Of a stretch of DNA of 64,000 nt, positions 10,432 through 21,889 are shown piece after piece. The notes beneath the pieces were generated by a model that saw nothing but the letters and a program-made list of their open reading frames with translations, searched no databases and had not been told where the DNA came from. This stretch comes from Cymbomonas tetramitiformis (taxonomy: Eukaryota; Chlorophyta; Pyramimonadophyceae; Pyramimonadales; Pyramimonadaceae): positions 1-64,000 of the forward strand of contig LGRX02035173.1 in the NCBI GenBank assembly GCA_001247695.2. The letters run 5' to 3'. Position 1 is the stretch's first letter; each line of letters opens with the position of its first letter. Made by a program: the position numbers and the translations under genes.

Positions 10432-11418
10432 GAACCCATATATAAGAAGACTGGTGAAAATGCCTAGCCGCTAGGTTCTTAAAATGAGCCCCCCGCCAAT
10501 CGCATCTAGCGGTGCAGATATTCTTAAATATGGCCTTAGGATGTGATAATTCGTGGGAGTGGATTGCCGCTAGCGGACGATCTTTCTTAATTTCGGGTTT
10601 TTTGCCGGATGCCACTGTCGCCTTCTAGCGGCTACCTTCTTGTTTTTCACTTCGTTCCAATCTTTTGGTTTTGGTTACAATTGGACGGCTTCAATTTTCA
10701 GGTCTACTACCCTTGCGAGGACAGGATCGCAAAGCACACCTTGACCCCACAGACACATGTGGGGAACTTGACTGACGGCCAACTTCTTGAGTGCCAGGAC
10801 GGGTCTTGGATAGCATTCGCAGCTTGTGTTAACTGAGCATAGTCAGCGGGAGCGCATAGACAGCGGGGGCGCCTTGTGCGTGCAGCAGTTCGACAATGCA
10901 GTAACACGATAGTCATATGTAATAGTAGTGACATAATCATATCGTATGGTGTGAGCGCGGTTGGAGGAAATAGTCGTAAGTGTACTATATGAAATAGTTG
11001 TAAATCAATGAGAGAGTACTGTAAGGGACATACATATTTCCTGCAGAACAACACACACTGTCAAAATTTAAGCATATACTTTTTGCCACACATCATGTGA
11101 CACACAATGTTGTGCATTGTATATTGCCATATTAACCGTGTATATTATTCTTACAGTGTACTGTATGTCATCTTGTAGTGTATACATCACTCCTGAAGTG
11201 TGCATCATCTTACGTTGTATATCAAATATAATAACGCGGGATATATTAATTATTTTGATATTAGGTGTTGTCGTACCCGCCAGCGCCAAATCTTCTTAAT
11301 TCTAGGTAAAAACCAAGCATTTCTAGCGGCTAGAAAATCTTCTAATTCTTAACTTTTGAAAAATGTCCTAGCGGCTATCTTCTTATAGGTGGGTCTTCTT
11401 ATATGTGGGTTCTTACTG
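10426..11418 (+). mobile_element. 993-bp MITE with CAGTAAGAACCC termini and TA target duplication
   Basis: The ends are inverted repeats: CAGTAAGAACCCATATATAA at the left and its near-perfect reverse complement at 11394-11418, over at least 25 bp. TA dinucleotides flank both sides (10424-10425 and 11419-11420), as for Tc1/mariner-type insertions starting with CAGT. CTAGCGGC-type motifs recur inside near both ends. No transposase is present. It is inserted in the gypsy reading frame and supplies that frame's stop codon two codons in. Confidence 0.82.
10703..10836 (+). other. Possible captured last exon inside the MITE
   Basis: A pyrimidine-rich TTTTCAG at about 10695-10701 is followed by an open stretch (VYYPCEDRIAKHTLTP..., ending CVN and TGA) with protein-like composition, unlike the AT-rich surroundings. 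It could be a captured gene fragment or a remnant of the parental transposase gene. I do not recognise the family. Confidence 0.25.
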
Positions 11419-11420
11419 TA

Positions 11421-11558
11421 TTGCACCATCTGTTCTGTGGACTGAAGTTGGGCAAGCGCATGAGCGAGGAAAGTGCAGCAGCTATCATGGACCTCATCGC
11501 CACCCTGACAGCGCAGACGGATGAGATCTCGATGCAGGAACAAGATACTGGGGTCTAA
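11421..11558 (+). CDS. Displaced C-terminal 45 codons of gypsy pol
   Basis: Directly after the MITE and its TA, the frame that was cut at 10425 continues open for 45 codons to TAA at 11556-11558. It contains SEESAAAIMDLIATLTAQTD, an amphipathic helix-like tail. This is what one expects if the MITE entered an intact frame. Confidence 0.6.
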   Translation: MHHLFCGLKLGKRMSEESAAAIMDLIATLTAQTDEISMQEQDTGV

Positions 11559-11898
11559 AACCCTCAGGGCGCAAAGCAGCGCAAGACCCGCAAAGCGAGA
11601 AAAGTACCAGGGCGACAGAACCGTTTAAGCGTTGGCAGCGTAATTCGGGGACGGAACCTAGGGAAACCTCCAGCGCGGAAGGGGACTCAGACCCAAGGAC
11701 TGAGGGGCACGGGACCCAAGAACCCGAGGCTTAGAAGCCAGGGGGACTCAGACCCGAGGACTGAGGGGCACGGGACCCGAGAACCCGAGGCTTAGAAGCC
11801 AGCATCACTGTGCATGTTTGTTGATCCCCAGACAATGTAAATACAGGCGAACTCTAACGCTAGCGAGGACGTAAGCGCGCGCCTAAAAGGGGGGAGAG
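11559..11898 (+). other. Gypsy 3' untranslated region with 59-bp tandem duplication and polypurine tract
   Basis: Two copies of a 59-bp unit (GGGGACTCAGACCC... ending CTTAGAAGCCAG) lie at about 11683-11742 and 11743-11801. At 11885-11898 there is AAAAGGGGGGAGAG, a typical polypurine tract, directly before a TTGTGCTAGGG sequence that would be the LTR start. Confidence 0.55.
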
Positions 11899-12510
11899 TT
11901 GTGCTAGGGTAAGTCACGAGACAGTATGATGGCGCGTCAGAGCTACGAGTGACGGGTACGATGACAGTCATCAGTGACAGGCATTTATGTGACCAGATGA
12001 CAAGGGGGTCTGACAGAAATGACTGACAGAAATACCTGACCCGAAAGTGAGTTTTGGTGGGAAAACCAGCAGTCAGAGAAATTGGAGGGAAAGCTGGTAT
12101 GGCCTCCAATATTGCCAAGTCAGCACAGTTATAATTATTCAGAGTGATATGGAGTGGCTCGGAATACAGTGATGATATAACTGGGCTAGTCGGCAGATTC
12201 TATGATGTGACTGTTCGAGTTCTCATGAAGTATGATGGGACCTGACAGGAGTCGACATCGAGTGAAGTTCGAAAGTCGAGATCGGAAACCATGGCATAAA
12301 GCAGCCGAGCAGGCTGAATGAAACAGTTTTTGAATTTGTTACTGAACAGCCACACCTGGCTGTTGTAACTCCGACATTTAAGAAAGATCCGATTCACATA
12401 TATGTATCTTGCTTACAGCCATACATATCTCTTGCAGGCTTGAACTAGGTTCCCTGTATTGTTAAGTAGACTTAGAAGCTCTTAGAGAGCACCCCCGAAC
12501 AGCCTACCCC
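11899..12510 (+). repeat. Probable 3' LTR of the gypsy element
   Basis: It begins with TTGTGCTAGGG right after the polypurine tract. The 3' boundary is not determined. A weak match to the inverted start (CCTACCCCA) occurs near 12505. No 5' copy exists in the window. Confidence 0.35.
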
Positions 12511-12879
12511 ACTGTTGAGGACCTTACCATGAACAGCGGGGGCGTGTATGTGTGCAACGAGGCAGAAAAACGTACCCTTCTCCTAACGGTAAGTCGTCTC
12601 GAAACCAAGGTCATTTTCCAATTTCCATCGCCCACATGGAAACCGTGTGTGTACCTCTACACGCAACTTACCTATGGCCGGGGATGAAAGCGGTACGTTG
12701 CAAGAAGCAATAGCGCAAGCTACCTCATCAGCTCCGCGCAGCAATCGAAGGAGGACACCGGCCGCCAGCGCAGCTTGATCAGCTCCGTCCAATTGCTCTG
12801 TGTAGATAGCGAATGCCTGCTTGCCACATGGAACGTATCTGCTGCAGTGGTACTTTTAGTAGCATCGGCAGTCCCTCTT
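12511..12879. other. Intergenic, nothing firm
   Basis: A short open stretch at about 12530-12590 (SGGVYVCNEAEKRTLLL followed by GTAAGT) faintly resembles one Pmp-type exon, but no partner exon is visible. The rest shows no coding signal. Confidence 0.25.
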
Positions 12880-13255
12880 AGCATGCCACGTGAAACAATC
12901 TGGAATTTCTGTTAATAGCTAGTGGTGCTAGTGTTAATAGACACGCCACGTGGAACAATCTGGAATTTCTGTTAATATCTAGTGGTGCTAGTGTTAATAG
13001 TCATGCCACGTGGACGATCCGGTCAAGTCTGTTAATTTATGACCGTTTACAGTCTGCCAAGTGTTAGTATCCGGCAAAACTGTTAATCCGAGTGCCACGT
13101 GTATGATTCCTATGAAAAGTGTTAATTTTCTGTTAATATTACATGCGTAACGATCTCGCGAGGGGGGCCTATTTCAACTCCCTCCGGCACCCAAGCGATT
13201 AAGTGTTAACATTCTGTTAAAATTGTGTTAAATTAACATTCTGTTAAGCCGGTGG
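12880..13255. repeat. Tandem 77-bp repeats rich in CTGTTAA, left arm of an AT-rich unit
   Basis: GCCACGTG(G)AACAATCTGG followed by CTGTTAATA and GTGCTAGTGTTAATAG is repeated at about 12889, 12949 and (diverged) 13005. It is followed by many CTGTTAA/GTGTTAA words and ends in TTAAGCCGGT. Inverted versions of the same words occur at 14930-15100. Confidence 0.55.
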
Positions 13256-14931
13256 TTAGAATTCGAGGGTTTTCTATATGTGTTGTGAGAATGGATTTTT
13301 GCGATGTATGCTTAGTCACTAAATGCCCGTCTGCTTTACCAATTATTGCATACCTATATTACCAACTATTTGCGACACTACATGTCGATATATGTCGAAT
13401 ATATCCACTCTTATATGCGCACATGGTTAGAATGTTTTCGATTTTACAGGCACGATTTAATTTCATCGTCATTGTTGACGACATCTGCTCGACATATTTT
13501 TGCACAATTTTGGAATTAAATCATCGACCTTGATGATACGTTCCAAGGATGATTCACTTGCACCGATGTGCGTTCATCTGCCTATCGTTTTCTGTGGATT
13601 TATGCCAAAAAAAATACTAAAAATACATATATTTCACAATGTTTTCCATACTTAAGGAATGTTTTCCATACTTAACCCCTTAGTTGCGGTTGGAATTTTT
13701 TGCAAAAATATGTGGTTTGGGGACAATTCAAAGTATTGCGTGATCATGGCCGCATGCACGCATGCGACATCATGTATGTTATAGGAGACCATCAAATAAG
13801 CCACAACGAATCATGGTATAGCTATATCTATCGTATATCTCGAGATATATGGATTATCCAACCAAAATTTTGAGTATTTTGAGCATAGAAATTACGCATA
13901 CGTCTTGTGTACGATGCGTGACTGCAGTCTTATTGACTTGTATCATGGTAAAATATCGCGGAAATTAACATGTTAGACTATCCCTAATCCATAGTACGCA
14001 TTAATACCGCCCAATGTGCCAAAAAATACCAAAAATAGCCAAAAAAAACACCGAAAAAACACTTGGATTCAAATGTTTTCCTCACTTAAGAAATGTTTTC
14101 CATACTTAAGCTAAAACTCAGGTGATTTTGCTCATAAAATGAGACTATGTGGTGATATAATACCCCATGTTGCATGCGAGACTGGCGTTGGGATCCATTT
14201 CTATCGTATATTTCCACATGGCCACGTATATGCTTACCAATACGGGATGTTTATGGCTTGGTTAGCTACTTTTCAAAGCCAAATTTAAGCGCAAAATGAC
14301 ACAAATAGACAAATTTGGGTTTGGAAATACTAACACGTGAGAGATATATCGCACTAGTATATGTGCTATACTATTGGTTAACCTGTAGCCATATATCATG
14401 AGTGCACCCACAAACCTTACAATATTCGATGCGCCAACCGCACATATGCAGTTTCATGGTAAGCCACGCTCTCATTTTCGAGGCCTTGTTGAGAATTCTC
14501 AACGTGTCGCAGCTAAGGGGTTAAGGGACACGTGTGGTGATTTTTGCGATACTATGGGTCATATTCCATGATGATAGCCACCAATCACTTACATAATGAT
14601 CGGGACATGGCCCATGATGCAACGCGTGCTTGTAGATGAGCCGTAGGTATAAGTATAACGTTGCAGTTTAGGCGCGTTTTGTATGGTTTGCAAGATAAAA
14701 TTACGCAAAAAACGTACAAATGTGCAACTGATTCGCGACAAATATGCGGGTACGTGCGATATATATTATGCATACGTGCCCCGCACAAGTACGCTACGCT
14801 TACATATGCACACAACGGTGTACGTGCAAATACCCAGTGCACAAATCATGCAAGGTATGCAACCGCAATTGCCCAAGCAGCATATACTTTGCCATCGCTT
14901 CTGGGTCAGATCTGACCCAGATACCGGCTTA
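13256..14931. other. AT-rich non-coding spacer between inverted arms
   Basis: No credible gene. Two related blocks (GCCAAAAAAxAxx, then ATGTTTTCCATACTTAA) occur at 13600-13680 and 14020-14115. A 20-bp near-palindrome TGGGTCAGATCTGACCCAGA lies at about 14902-14921. The open frames here have no protein-like composition. Confidence 0.45.
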
Positions 14932-15105
14932 AGGGTTAACATTCTGTTAACATGAATTATATAATGTTAAACTTTCGCCCAAGAGCCAATCATTATTTAC
15001 CACCGGGATTTATACCACCACTATTAACAGTTCCTACCCGTTAACACTTTTTAACACATAATTAACACTTTTTAACACTTTATTAACAGAAATCCTCAGT
15101 GGTGT
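14932..15105. repeat. Right arm, inverted GTTAACA-rich words
   Basis: GGGTTAACATTCTGTTAACA followed by runs of TTTTTAACAC and TTATTAACAG is the reverse-complement style of the 12880-13255 arm. The arms match in words and order only roughly, so this is an imperfect inverted repeat, possibly the termini of a decayed DNA element. Confidence 0.4.
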
Positions 15106-15109
15106 GATA

Positions 15110-15945
15110 CCTTCGCAGATTGGCGCAGGCTAAGCGTGTACTAGAATGTTCATGAAACGCTCTATAGTTAACGGAATGGAGCAAGCTCGACGGCATAGTG
15201 CAGGTATGCTATCTAGCTATTGTTTCTTATTGCTCGCTTGCGAATGGGAAGCCTCTAGGGCCCTCAAAAACGCATGGCTGATAGGGTACTTGGGCAGGTT
15301 GGCGCATGCTAAGCACTAAGGGGAATGTTCATTAAGAGCTCTATAGTTAACGGAATGGAGCAATCTCGAGGGCATATTGGAGCTATGACATATAGCTATT
15401 GTTTCTTATTGCCCGCTTGCGAATGGGAAGCCTCTAGGGACCTCCAAAAAGCATGGCTGATAGGGTACCTTCGCAGGTTGGCGCATGCTAAGCGTGTACT
15501 AGAATGTTCATGAAACGCTCTATAGTTAACGGAATGGAGCAAGCTCGACGGCATATTGCGGTATGCTATCTAGCTATTGTTTTTTATTGCCCGTTTGCGA
15601 ATGGGAGGCCTCTAGGGCCCTCAACTCCATGGCTGATAAATTGCCTTCGCAGATTGGCTCATGGTAAGCACTAAGGAGAATGTTGATTAACCCTATATAG
15701 TTCACCAAAACGAGCAAACTCGACGGCATATTGGAGGTATGCTATCTACCTATTGTTTCTTATTGCCCGCTTGCGAATGGGAGGCCCCTAGGGACCTCTA
15801 AAAAGCATGGCTGATCGGGTACCTTCGCAGGTTGGCTCATGCTAAGCATTGAGGAGGTGATGGGTTAAATCTTGTATAGTTCACCAAAACGAGCAAACTC
15901 GACGGCATATTGGAGGTATGTGATATACTTATTGTTTCTTATTGC
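15110..15945. repeat. About 178-bp tandem repeat, five units
   Basis: Units start near 15122, 15300, 15480, 15655 and 15834 with GGCKCATGCTAAGC. They share AACGGAATGGAGCAATCTCG and TATTGTTTCTTATTGCCCGC. Units 4-5 form a diverged subtype (CACCAAAACGAGCAAACTCG). No coding content. Confidence 0.8.
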
Positions 15946-16002
15946 CCACCCCAGAGGGGTATCAACAACCCTATATATTCCGGGCTGGAGGGGGTGGGGG
16001 TT

Positions 16003-16975
16003 ATTAGGTGCATTGTCATCTAGCGTGTCATCATCTGTCATACAGGATAGGTTATAATAGTGAGTGAGGCAGGGAGATTGGCAGATGATGCATTGCACAG
16101 CCTTTTAGTGCAGGCTCTTAGGAACATTTTGGTATAAGGATGGGTGGATGGGGGCTTCGTGAGCCCCCGGGAGGGTCCATTTGGGCTAGGGGGGTAGGGT
16201 TAGGTGCATTGTCACCCAGCGTGTCATCAGCTGTCATACAGGATATGTTATAGTGAGTGAGGCAGGGAGATTGGCAGATGATGCATTGCATAGCCTTTTA
16301 GTGCAGGCTCTTAGGAAGATTTTGGTATAAGGATGGGTGGAGGGGGCTTCGTGAGCCCCCGGGAGGGTTCATTTGGGCTAGGGGGGTAGGGTTAGGGGCA
16401 TTGTCATTCAGCGTGTCATCAGCTGTCATACAGGATAGGGTATAGTGAGTGAGGCAGGGAGATTGGTAGATGATGCATTGCACAGCCTTTTAGTGCAGGC
16501 TCTTATGAACATTTCGGTATAAGGATGGGTGGAGGGGGGCTTCGTGAGCCCCCGGGAGGGTCCATTTGGACTAGGGGGGTAGGGTTAGGTGCATTGCCAT
16601 CCAGCGTGTCATCAGCTGCCATACAGGATAGGGTATAGTGAGTGAGGCAGGGAGATTGGCAGATGATGCATTGCACAGCCTTTTAGTGCAGGCTCTTAGG
16701 AACATTTTGGTATAAGGATGGGTGGAGGGGGCTTCGTGAGCACCCGGGAGGGTCCATTTGGACTAGGGGGGTAGGGTTAGGTGCATTGTCATCCAGCGTG
16801 TCATCAGCTGTCATACAGGATAGGGTATAGTGAGTGAGGCAGGGAGATTTGCAGATGATGCATTGCACAGCCTTTTAGTGCAGGCTCTTATGAACATTTT
16901 GGTATAAGGATGGGTGGAGGGGGCTTCGTGAGCACCCGGGATGGTCCATTTGGGCTAGGTGGGTAGGGTTAGGGC
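16003..16975. repeat. 193-bp tandem repeat, five units, each with a GC hairpin
   Basis: The landmark TTTTGGTATAAGGATGGGTG recurs at about 193-bp intervals (near 16126, 16320, 16515, 16706, 16899). Each unit holds GGGGGCTTCGTGAGCCCCC, a 7-bp stem with a short loop (mutated to GAGCACCC in the last two), and GGGTAGGGTTAGG. Units are nearly identical, so amplification is recent. Confidence 0.85.
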
Positions 16976-16978
16976 AAG

Positions 16979-17209
16979 TTGGCTGAGTTGACAGATACGG
17001 ACATGCAAACATATGTTTGCAAGATGATCGTGGAAGGGGTGCGGCGTGTCAACTTGTGGAAGTTGCGTGATAATGCTCGCGATTTATTGGCTACTGGTGT
17101 TCCTGATGTGGATCCTGAGAGTGAAGACGATCGTGACGTCGAGGAATTATTAACTCTAGATGATAGTGATGAAGAAATACTCGTGGTAAGGAGAATCGAA
17201 AATGTGTGA
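16979..17209 (+). CDS. Short ORF, unknown, doubtful
   Basis: A 76-codon frame right after the satellite, starting at a non-ATG codon, with a hydrophilic, acidic C-terminal half (DPESEDDRDVEELLTLDDSDEE). It may be the 3' end of an unseen gene. There is no family recognition. Confidence 0.2.
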   Translation: MAELTDTDMQTYVCKMIVEGVRRVNLWKLRDNARDLLATGVPDVDPESEDDRDVEELLTLDDSDEEILVVRRIENV

Positions 17210-17261
17210 TGAAGTAGGAGTCCCATTTGATACATCTACGGTTATGGTGAAATTGTTTTGG

Positions 17262-17530
17262 GGTCATAAATGAGTGTTTGAGGGTCAAAAATAGAGTTGT
17301 AGGGTCAGGAATGAGTGTTTCAGGGTCAAAAACAGTGTTTCAGGGTCAAAAATGAGTGTTTCAGGGTCAGAAACAGTGTTTCAGGGTCAGAATAGTGTTT
17401 TAGGGTCAGAAATGAATGTTTCAGGGTCTAAAACGGCTGCATGGGGTCACAAATGGGTGTTTTACGGTCATAATTAGTATTTCAGGAGCAAAAATGAGTG
17501 TTTCAGGGTCAACTTTAATGTGTTGGGGTC
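17262..17530. repeat. About 20-bp minisatellite (AGGGTCAAAAATGAGTGTTTC)
   Basis: Roughly a dozen degenerate copies of GGGTCAAAAATGAGTGTTT lie head to tail. Confidence 0.8.
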
Positions 17531-18307
17531 AAAATTGATGGGATCGCGGGGGGCGGGTGTGGACACGTGCAGTTGTAATGGAGGCGCCAGATTTGGTGAC
17601 AGATTTGTTGACGAGCGCGGGAATCGCTGGGAAGAGAGCTGCTTCCTCACCTCCACGGGCAGATGCTCGTCGAAGGCGGAAATCCGCCCCTGCTTAAGAT
17701 AAAGAAACATCGGCTCCTTGTGTCATTGTGTTATGCTCCGATAAAGATTGTGATATGATGGTAAATTAAGATTTGATATGATTATAGTCATCGACTTCTC
17801 ACGGCGTAACATGTCATACGAATAATAATAACATGTGGCATTATATCTATCAACATTACTCAAAGGTGTTTCAACGGGACAATGTGATGAACCATATTGT
17901 AGTGGCCAAACATCAAAAGGTAGCATACAAATATAATACTCGAAATCATGCGGAAAGAGCATTAATACGGAAGACTAACGGCTCGATACCATCCCCTATG
18001 AATCAACATCTAGATCGGCCAAGTCACAATATGGTGATTTGGCCCATTTATTTGTACAAACAAATGGTTGGAGTGCGTAAGTCGTGAAAAACTGATGAAG
18101 TTTTCTATATACTTTGTTGAATTTGGATAGAGTACGCTAAATTTATGTAGTTTTGAATGATTTTGGTGCCAGACTTTTGCAGCTCACTGAAAACCTGGCA
18201 GTTTTCAGGACGTTTACCTCCATAACTTGAGCTCAGGTCAATTTCTGGGCATGTGTTGAGCAGAACTTCTGTTTGTTTGGCCCTCCTGCTGAAGCCCCTG
18301 AAGTGGT
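17531..18307. other. No recognised gene
   Basis: A basic 39-codon frame from ATG at 17577 (MEAPDLVTDLLTSAG..., ending RRRRKSAPA) could be a gene end but has no recognised homology. The rest is AT-rich without coding signal. Confidence 0.3.
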
Positions 18308-18904
18308 GTGCACTTTGGAGGACATCAATTTGGAGGCCTGCCGAGTCATGCCAGAGCTTATGGACCCCACAGAGTTACAAACCCTAGATGTTTATTTTCG
18401 TCCATAAGCTCTGGGGACAAGAGTAACGATGCCACCGGCTCGGACATTTTTTCTTCCCACGGAGACGAGATTCCTTCGGCCCCACCGACTACGCTATCAC
18501 GTGTCGGTGTGGCAAAGTTGCCGAAGGTCTTCTCTTTTGCATCCCTAGCCCTGCCCGCCCTCATGTGCCTTGCATGTGTGTCAGCGGTTCAGGGTTCGGT
18601 GGTGCTCGATCGAGCCGCTGACTTCACCGCAGCAGTACATCCCACCGGGGTGACTGCCAACTGTCTGTCTGACTGTCCGTATGCTTTACCTTTCGGATTG
18701 TCTTTCCTTCTTTGGTTTCGGCAGACTTGGGTTGTGACTTTTATATTTCTGGATTCCTTAATTTGCTCTACGAGTCTGGTTCTGGTTCTGGCTTCTGGTT
18801 CTGGATTCTGGGTCTGGACTCTGGCTTATGGAATCTGGCTTCTGGACTCTGGTTCCGTGGACTATGGCTTCTGGACTCTGGTTCCGGTTGAACATCTTTG
18901 ACTC
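18308..18904 (+). CDS. Uncharacterised ORF with hydrophobic segments, doubtful
   Basis: A 197-codon frame without a convincing start. One hydrophobic segment (VFSFASLALPALMCLACVSAV) looks like a membrane span or signal anchor. The C-terminal third is only the translation of a TCTGGNTCTGG minisatellite (18775-18890). I cannot name it, and it may be non-coding. Confidence 0.25.
18775..18890. repeat. TCTGG-type minisatellite
   Basis: Imperfect copies of GGTTCTGGCTTCTGG and GGACTCTGG with a period of about 6-12 bp. Confidence 0.7.
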
Positions 18905-20626
18905 TGACAACTTCTTCAACTCTGGTGAACTCTGCAGCTTTGTGGACCACTTTGAAAGTGGCTGAGTAGCTTTGAGAGTAGCTGTAGGAACTTAGCTTAA
19001 AAGCAGTATCCTAGCAGCAGTTTTAGAATGAGACCGCCCTGGCTAAAGCACAGGTCTCCCACTAGCAGTTTCCAGCTACTAGCTGTTTGTTGTTTCGGAA
19101 CACTTTGCTTTGTCTGTGAGCCGCTCTCTGCCACCTGTAACAGCACTATGTACAGTCACAGGGTGGTGTGCTGGATTCAGTGACCCGTAGGTCATAATTT
19201 GCTCTGACTCCGTTTAGCTGTACCAGTACTCGTACAGTACTAGGTGGCAGATACCTAGGTCACAGACCGCTTTATATTCGTTTATCTTTATAATCAGTTG
19301 ACACTTGTATGGTAATTATTCAGTGAACACCCGATATATTGCGGAACACTATATCTCACAATTAGCTCCCACCACATGTCCGCGTGATGTGGTTTGTCAT
19401 ATAGGACCTGATATTAGACAGTAGCTATTACCCATATGCATAGTACTAGTACGCATACAGTAGTCACAGTCTCACTCTCAGTTCTTCTAGTGACATCACT
19501 CGACACATGGCACACCGTTAGCTTGCGCTCTCTGACAGTATTTACAACATCATATGTTCACTCTAGACATATTCGAGCTACGCACGTTCACTTAGACTCT
19601 CCGGCAGACTTATTATATTCAGATATATCATATGTTATCCTGTATATTTCAGCCTGCTTTGATATCAGTGAGTCTATGAGAATAATTGGTATAGGTTTCG
19701 TGTACATATTCCCCGGGTTGAAAGTATGCGTCAGGACTGTGGCACATGTGGTGTGCGCATGCCTCGGTGGTGCCAGGCCGCTTTTGGCCTTGGCACCGCA
19801 CGAGCATTGGCTGAACATCGTCTTCCTTACGCTCGACGTCCTCTGTCATCGAGAACGTCGCCGCCGCCTACTCCAGAGCCCAAACCCTAATTCACTAGAC
19901 AACTCTGTGTAGCCCTGCTCTGTTTCAATCTGAACAGCATGAACTAGCGCCGGCGGACGCCCCTCTAGCTGAGCTGTAAAAGGCTCCTTAGATTTCTTGC
20001 TGTGGGATGGCCGGCAAGCCTATTGATACTGCTTCCTTTTCCCATCTCTCTTCTTCTGGAGGAGGTGGTGTCACGGGTAGACCGATTTACCCCCCCATTA
20101 TAAAGTGGGTACCGCCGTCCTTCCTTCGGAGAGCCGTGTCACACGTAGCATGCTCCGGTAGCTCGGAACATGATGCATAAACCCCTAAAGTATTTTTTTT
20201 TTTGTTATCATTTATATTCCGAAAGCGAGTGTCCACTGACTGTGCATTCTGTGATACATATACAAGTATATATATATATATATGCCTATATATATATATC
20301 CCCCCCGTACCGAGAATCACACTCATCACATCGCCCCCATACAAGGGGGGAATCATTTCCCGTGAATCGCTAGAGATCTCTGAAATACTAGGGTTGCGCT
20401 AAACCCTAAAAAACTCGATCTCAAAAATGTACCAGAAACGGATGCCTTGAACGGCCCGTCCATAAGCGATAAGGTGCCCATCAAGTTTTTTTGGGAAAAG
20501 GGGGAAAATTGTAGCGAATTTTAAAAGCTGACCAATCAGCAATCCAGGTGAAAGTCTTTACTTACCCAGCCGCAGCCTCGTCAGTTGTCACATTCGACAT
20601 TGACATCAGACAAGAGAGCTGCGATA
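18905..20626. other. No recognised gene; contains a (TA)n microsatellite
   Basis: A TATATATATA run lies at about 20263-20301. A frame at 19436-19912 has no protein-like features. Repeated GTACAGTAC-like words at 19190-19260 hint at an old LTR, which I cannot delimit. Confidence 0.35.
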
Positions 20627-21889
20627 GATAGGATAGATGGCCGGAAAGTCGGCCGGGCGGCCGGCGTACACGGCCGTGCCCCGCCCGGCCCACTTTTAGA
20701 CGCGACCAAAACGACGCAGGATTAGGGTCGCCATACTTAAGCCCACACTTAACGGATCTAACGCGATGAACTATATTTTATACACATTTTCCCATACTTA
20801 ACAATGACGCGCGATGACCGATGACACATGACGCCCTGTCAACGTCATACACCGACCCCCCCCCACACAAATTTCCTAGGATGGACCGATGGGACGGACC
20901 ATAATACTATAGTACAGATACATATTATAGAATACGACTTCGCGCAAAACCAACCGTTGTACCAGACCCAATGGTGATTGCCCATGAGCGTCCATCTACT
21001 CCAATATTATTCCACGCGAATGTTTCCCGAAAGCTCGTCATCGAATCTACTGGAGGTGAGTTGTTGGTGAGCAAAACCGAAATTTTTTGTTCGCCATCAA
21101 AAAACGTCATCGAAACTACTGGAGGTTACAGAAAAAAACTGAAACGCGAAATCACGATATCCAGCTTTTTATGTACAGTCATTTCTCAGACGGATCGATT
21201 CAACGAAGTGCGATCGAGCCTTAGCTATAACTGAGGGGTGACAATATACGTAGGCGTATACGATTGTCACACGTGAGTCAGGGGATACGAGCAAAATGAA
21301 ATATGTAAAAAATCTGAAATCAAGCATTCCAAAAACTGAAATCTGAAATCTAACGTAGAGCAAAATTAGCCAAAATTAGAAAAATGGAAATCTAACGTAG
21401 AGCATGAATAGCCCAAAACCAACCCCCCACCCCCAAACAATTTACAAGGCCAAAAAAATATAATCAATTGCAATGTCCTATTATATCTTTACATCGCTAT
21501 TTAAAAAAAAACCAACCCCCGCCCCCCTCCACCCACTGGCCCCGGGACAGTCGGTAGTGGGTCAAAAAGTGAGGGCATTTTTTTTTCAAAAAACCGCATC
21601 TATTTATATATCTTTACAATCTGTTTATATCTTTACATTGCTATTTAAAAAACAAATTATGATCCGTTTATACAGTAGTCTTCTTCCTTACTTCCTAGCT
21701 ACTGCAAGGAAACTCCACTACAACTGCATCAATGTTGGAGTGAATGCGCATCAGCTCTTGGTAGAGGTGAATTGGCTTCTGAACTGGTCTGACAAGTTTT
21801 TGCGTACCATCCTACGAGTCCTACGATATTTCCTGCGAATAAACAATTGAAACTTTTTCATTGTATTCCAAATCTATGCCTCAGCGCCA

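Larger units (their letters stand above)
4391..12510 (+). mobile_element. Ty3/gypsy chromovirus with two methyltransferase-type domains, 5'-truncated
   Basis: Order of parts: protease (4397-5416), reverse transcriptase, RNase H, Dam-like domain, integrase, chromodomain and C5-methyltransferase-like domain (5329-10431, then 11421-11558 beyond a MITE), untranslated region with a 59-bp tandem repeat, polypurine tract (11887-11898) and a probable 3' LTR. RT-RNaseH-IN order plus a chromodomain identifies a chromovirus. No gag or 5' LTR is recognisable before 4391. The right boundary is a guess because there is no second LTR to compare with. Confidence 0.8.

Noticed and set aside
16003..16975. Telomeric repeat because of GGGTTAGG words
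   Set aside because: The word occurs once per 193-bp unit, not in tandem.
19436..19912. 158-codon open frame
   Set aside because: No ordered domain, unlikely composition and no start context; probably chance.
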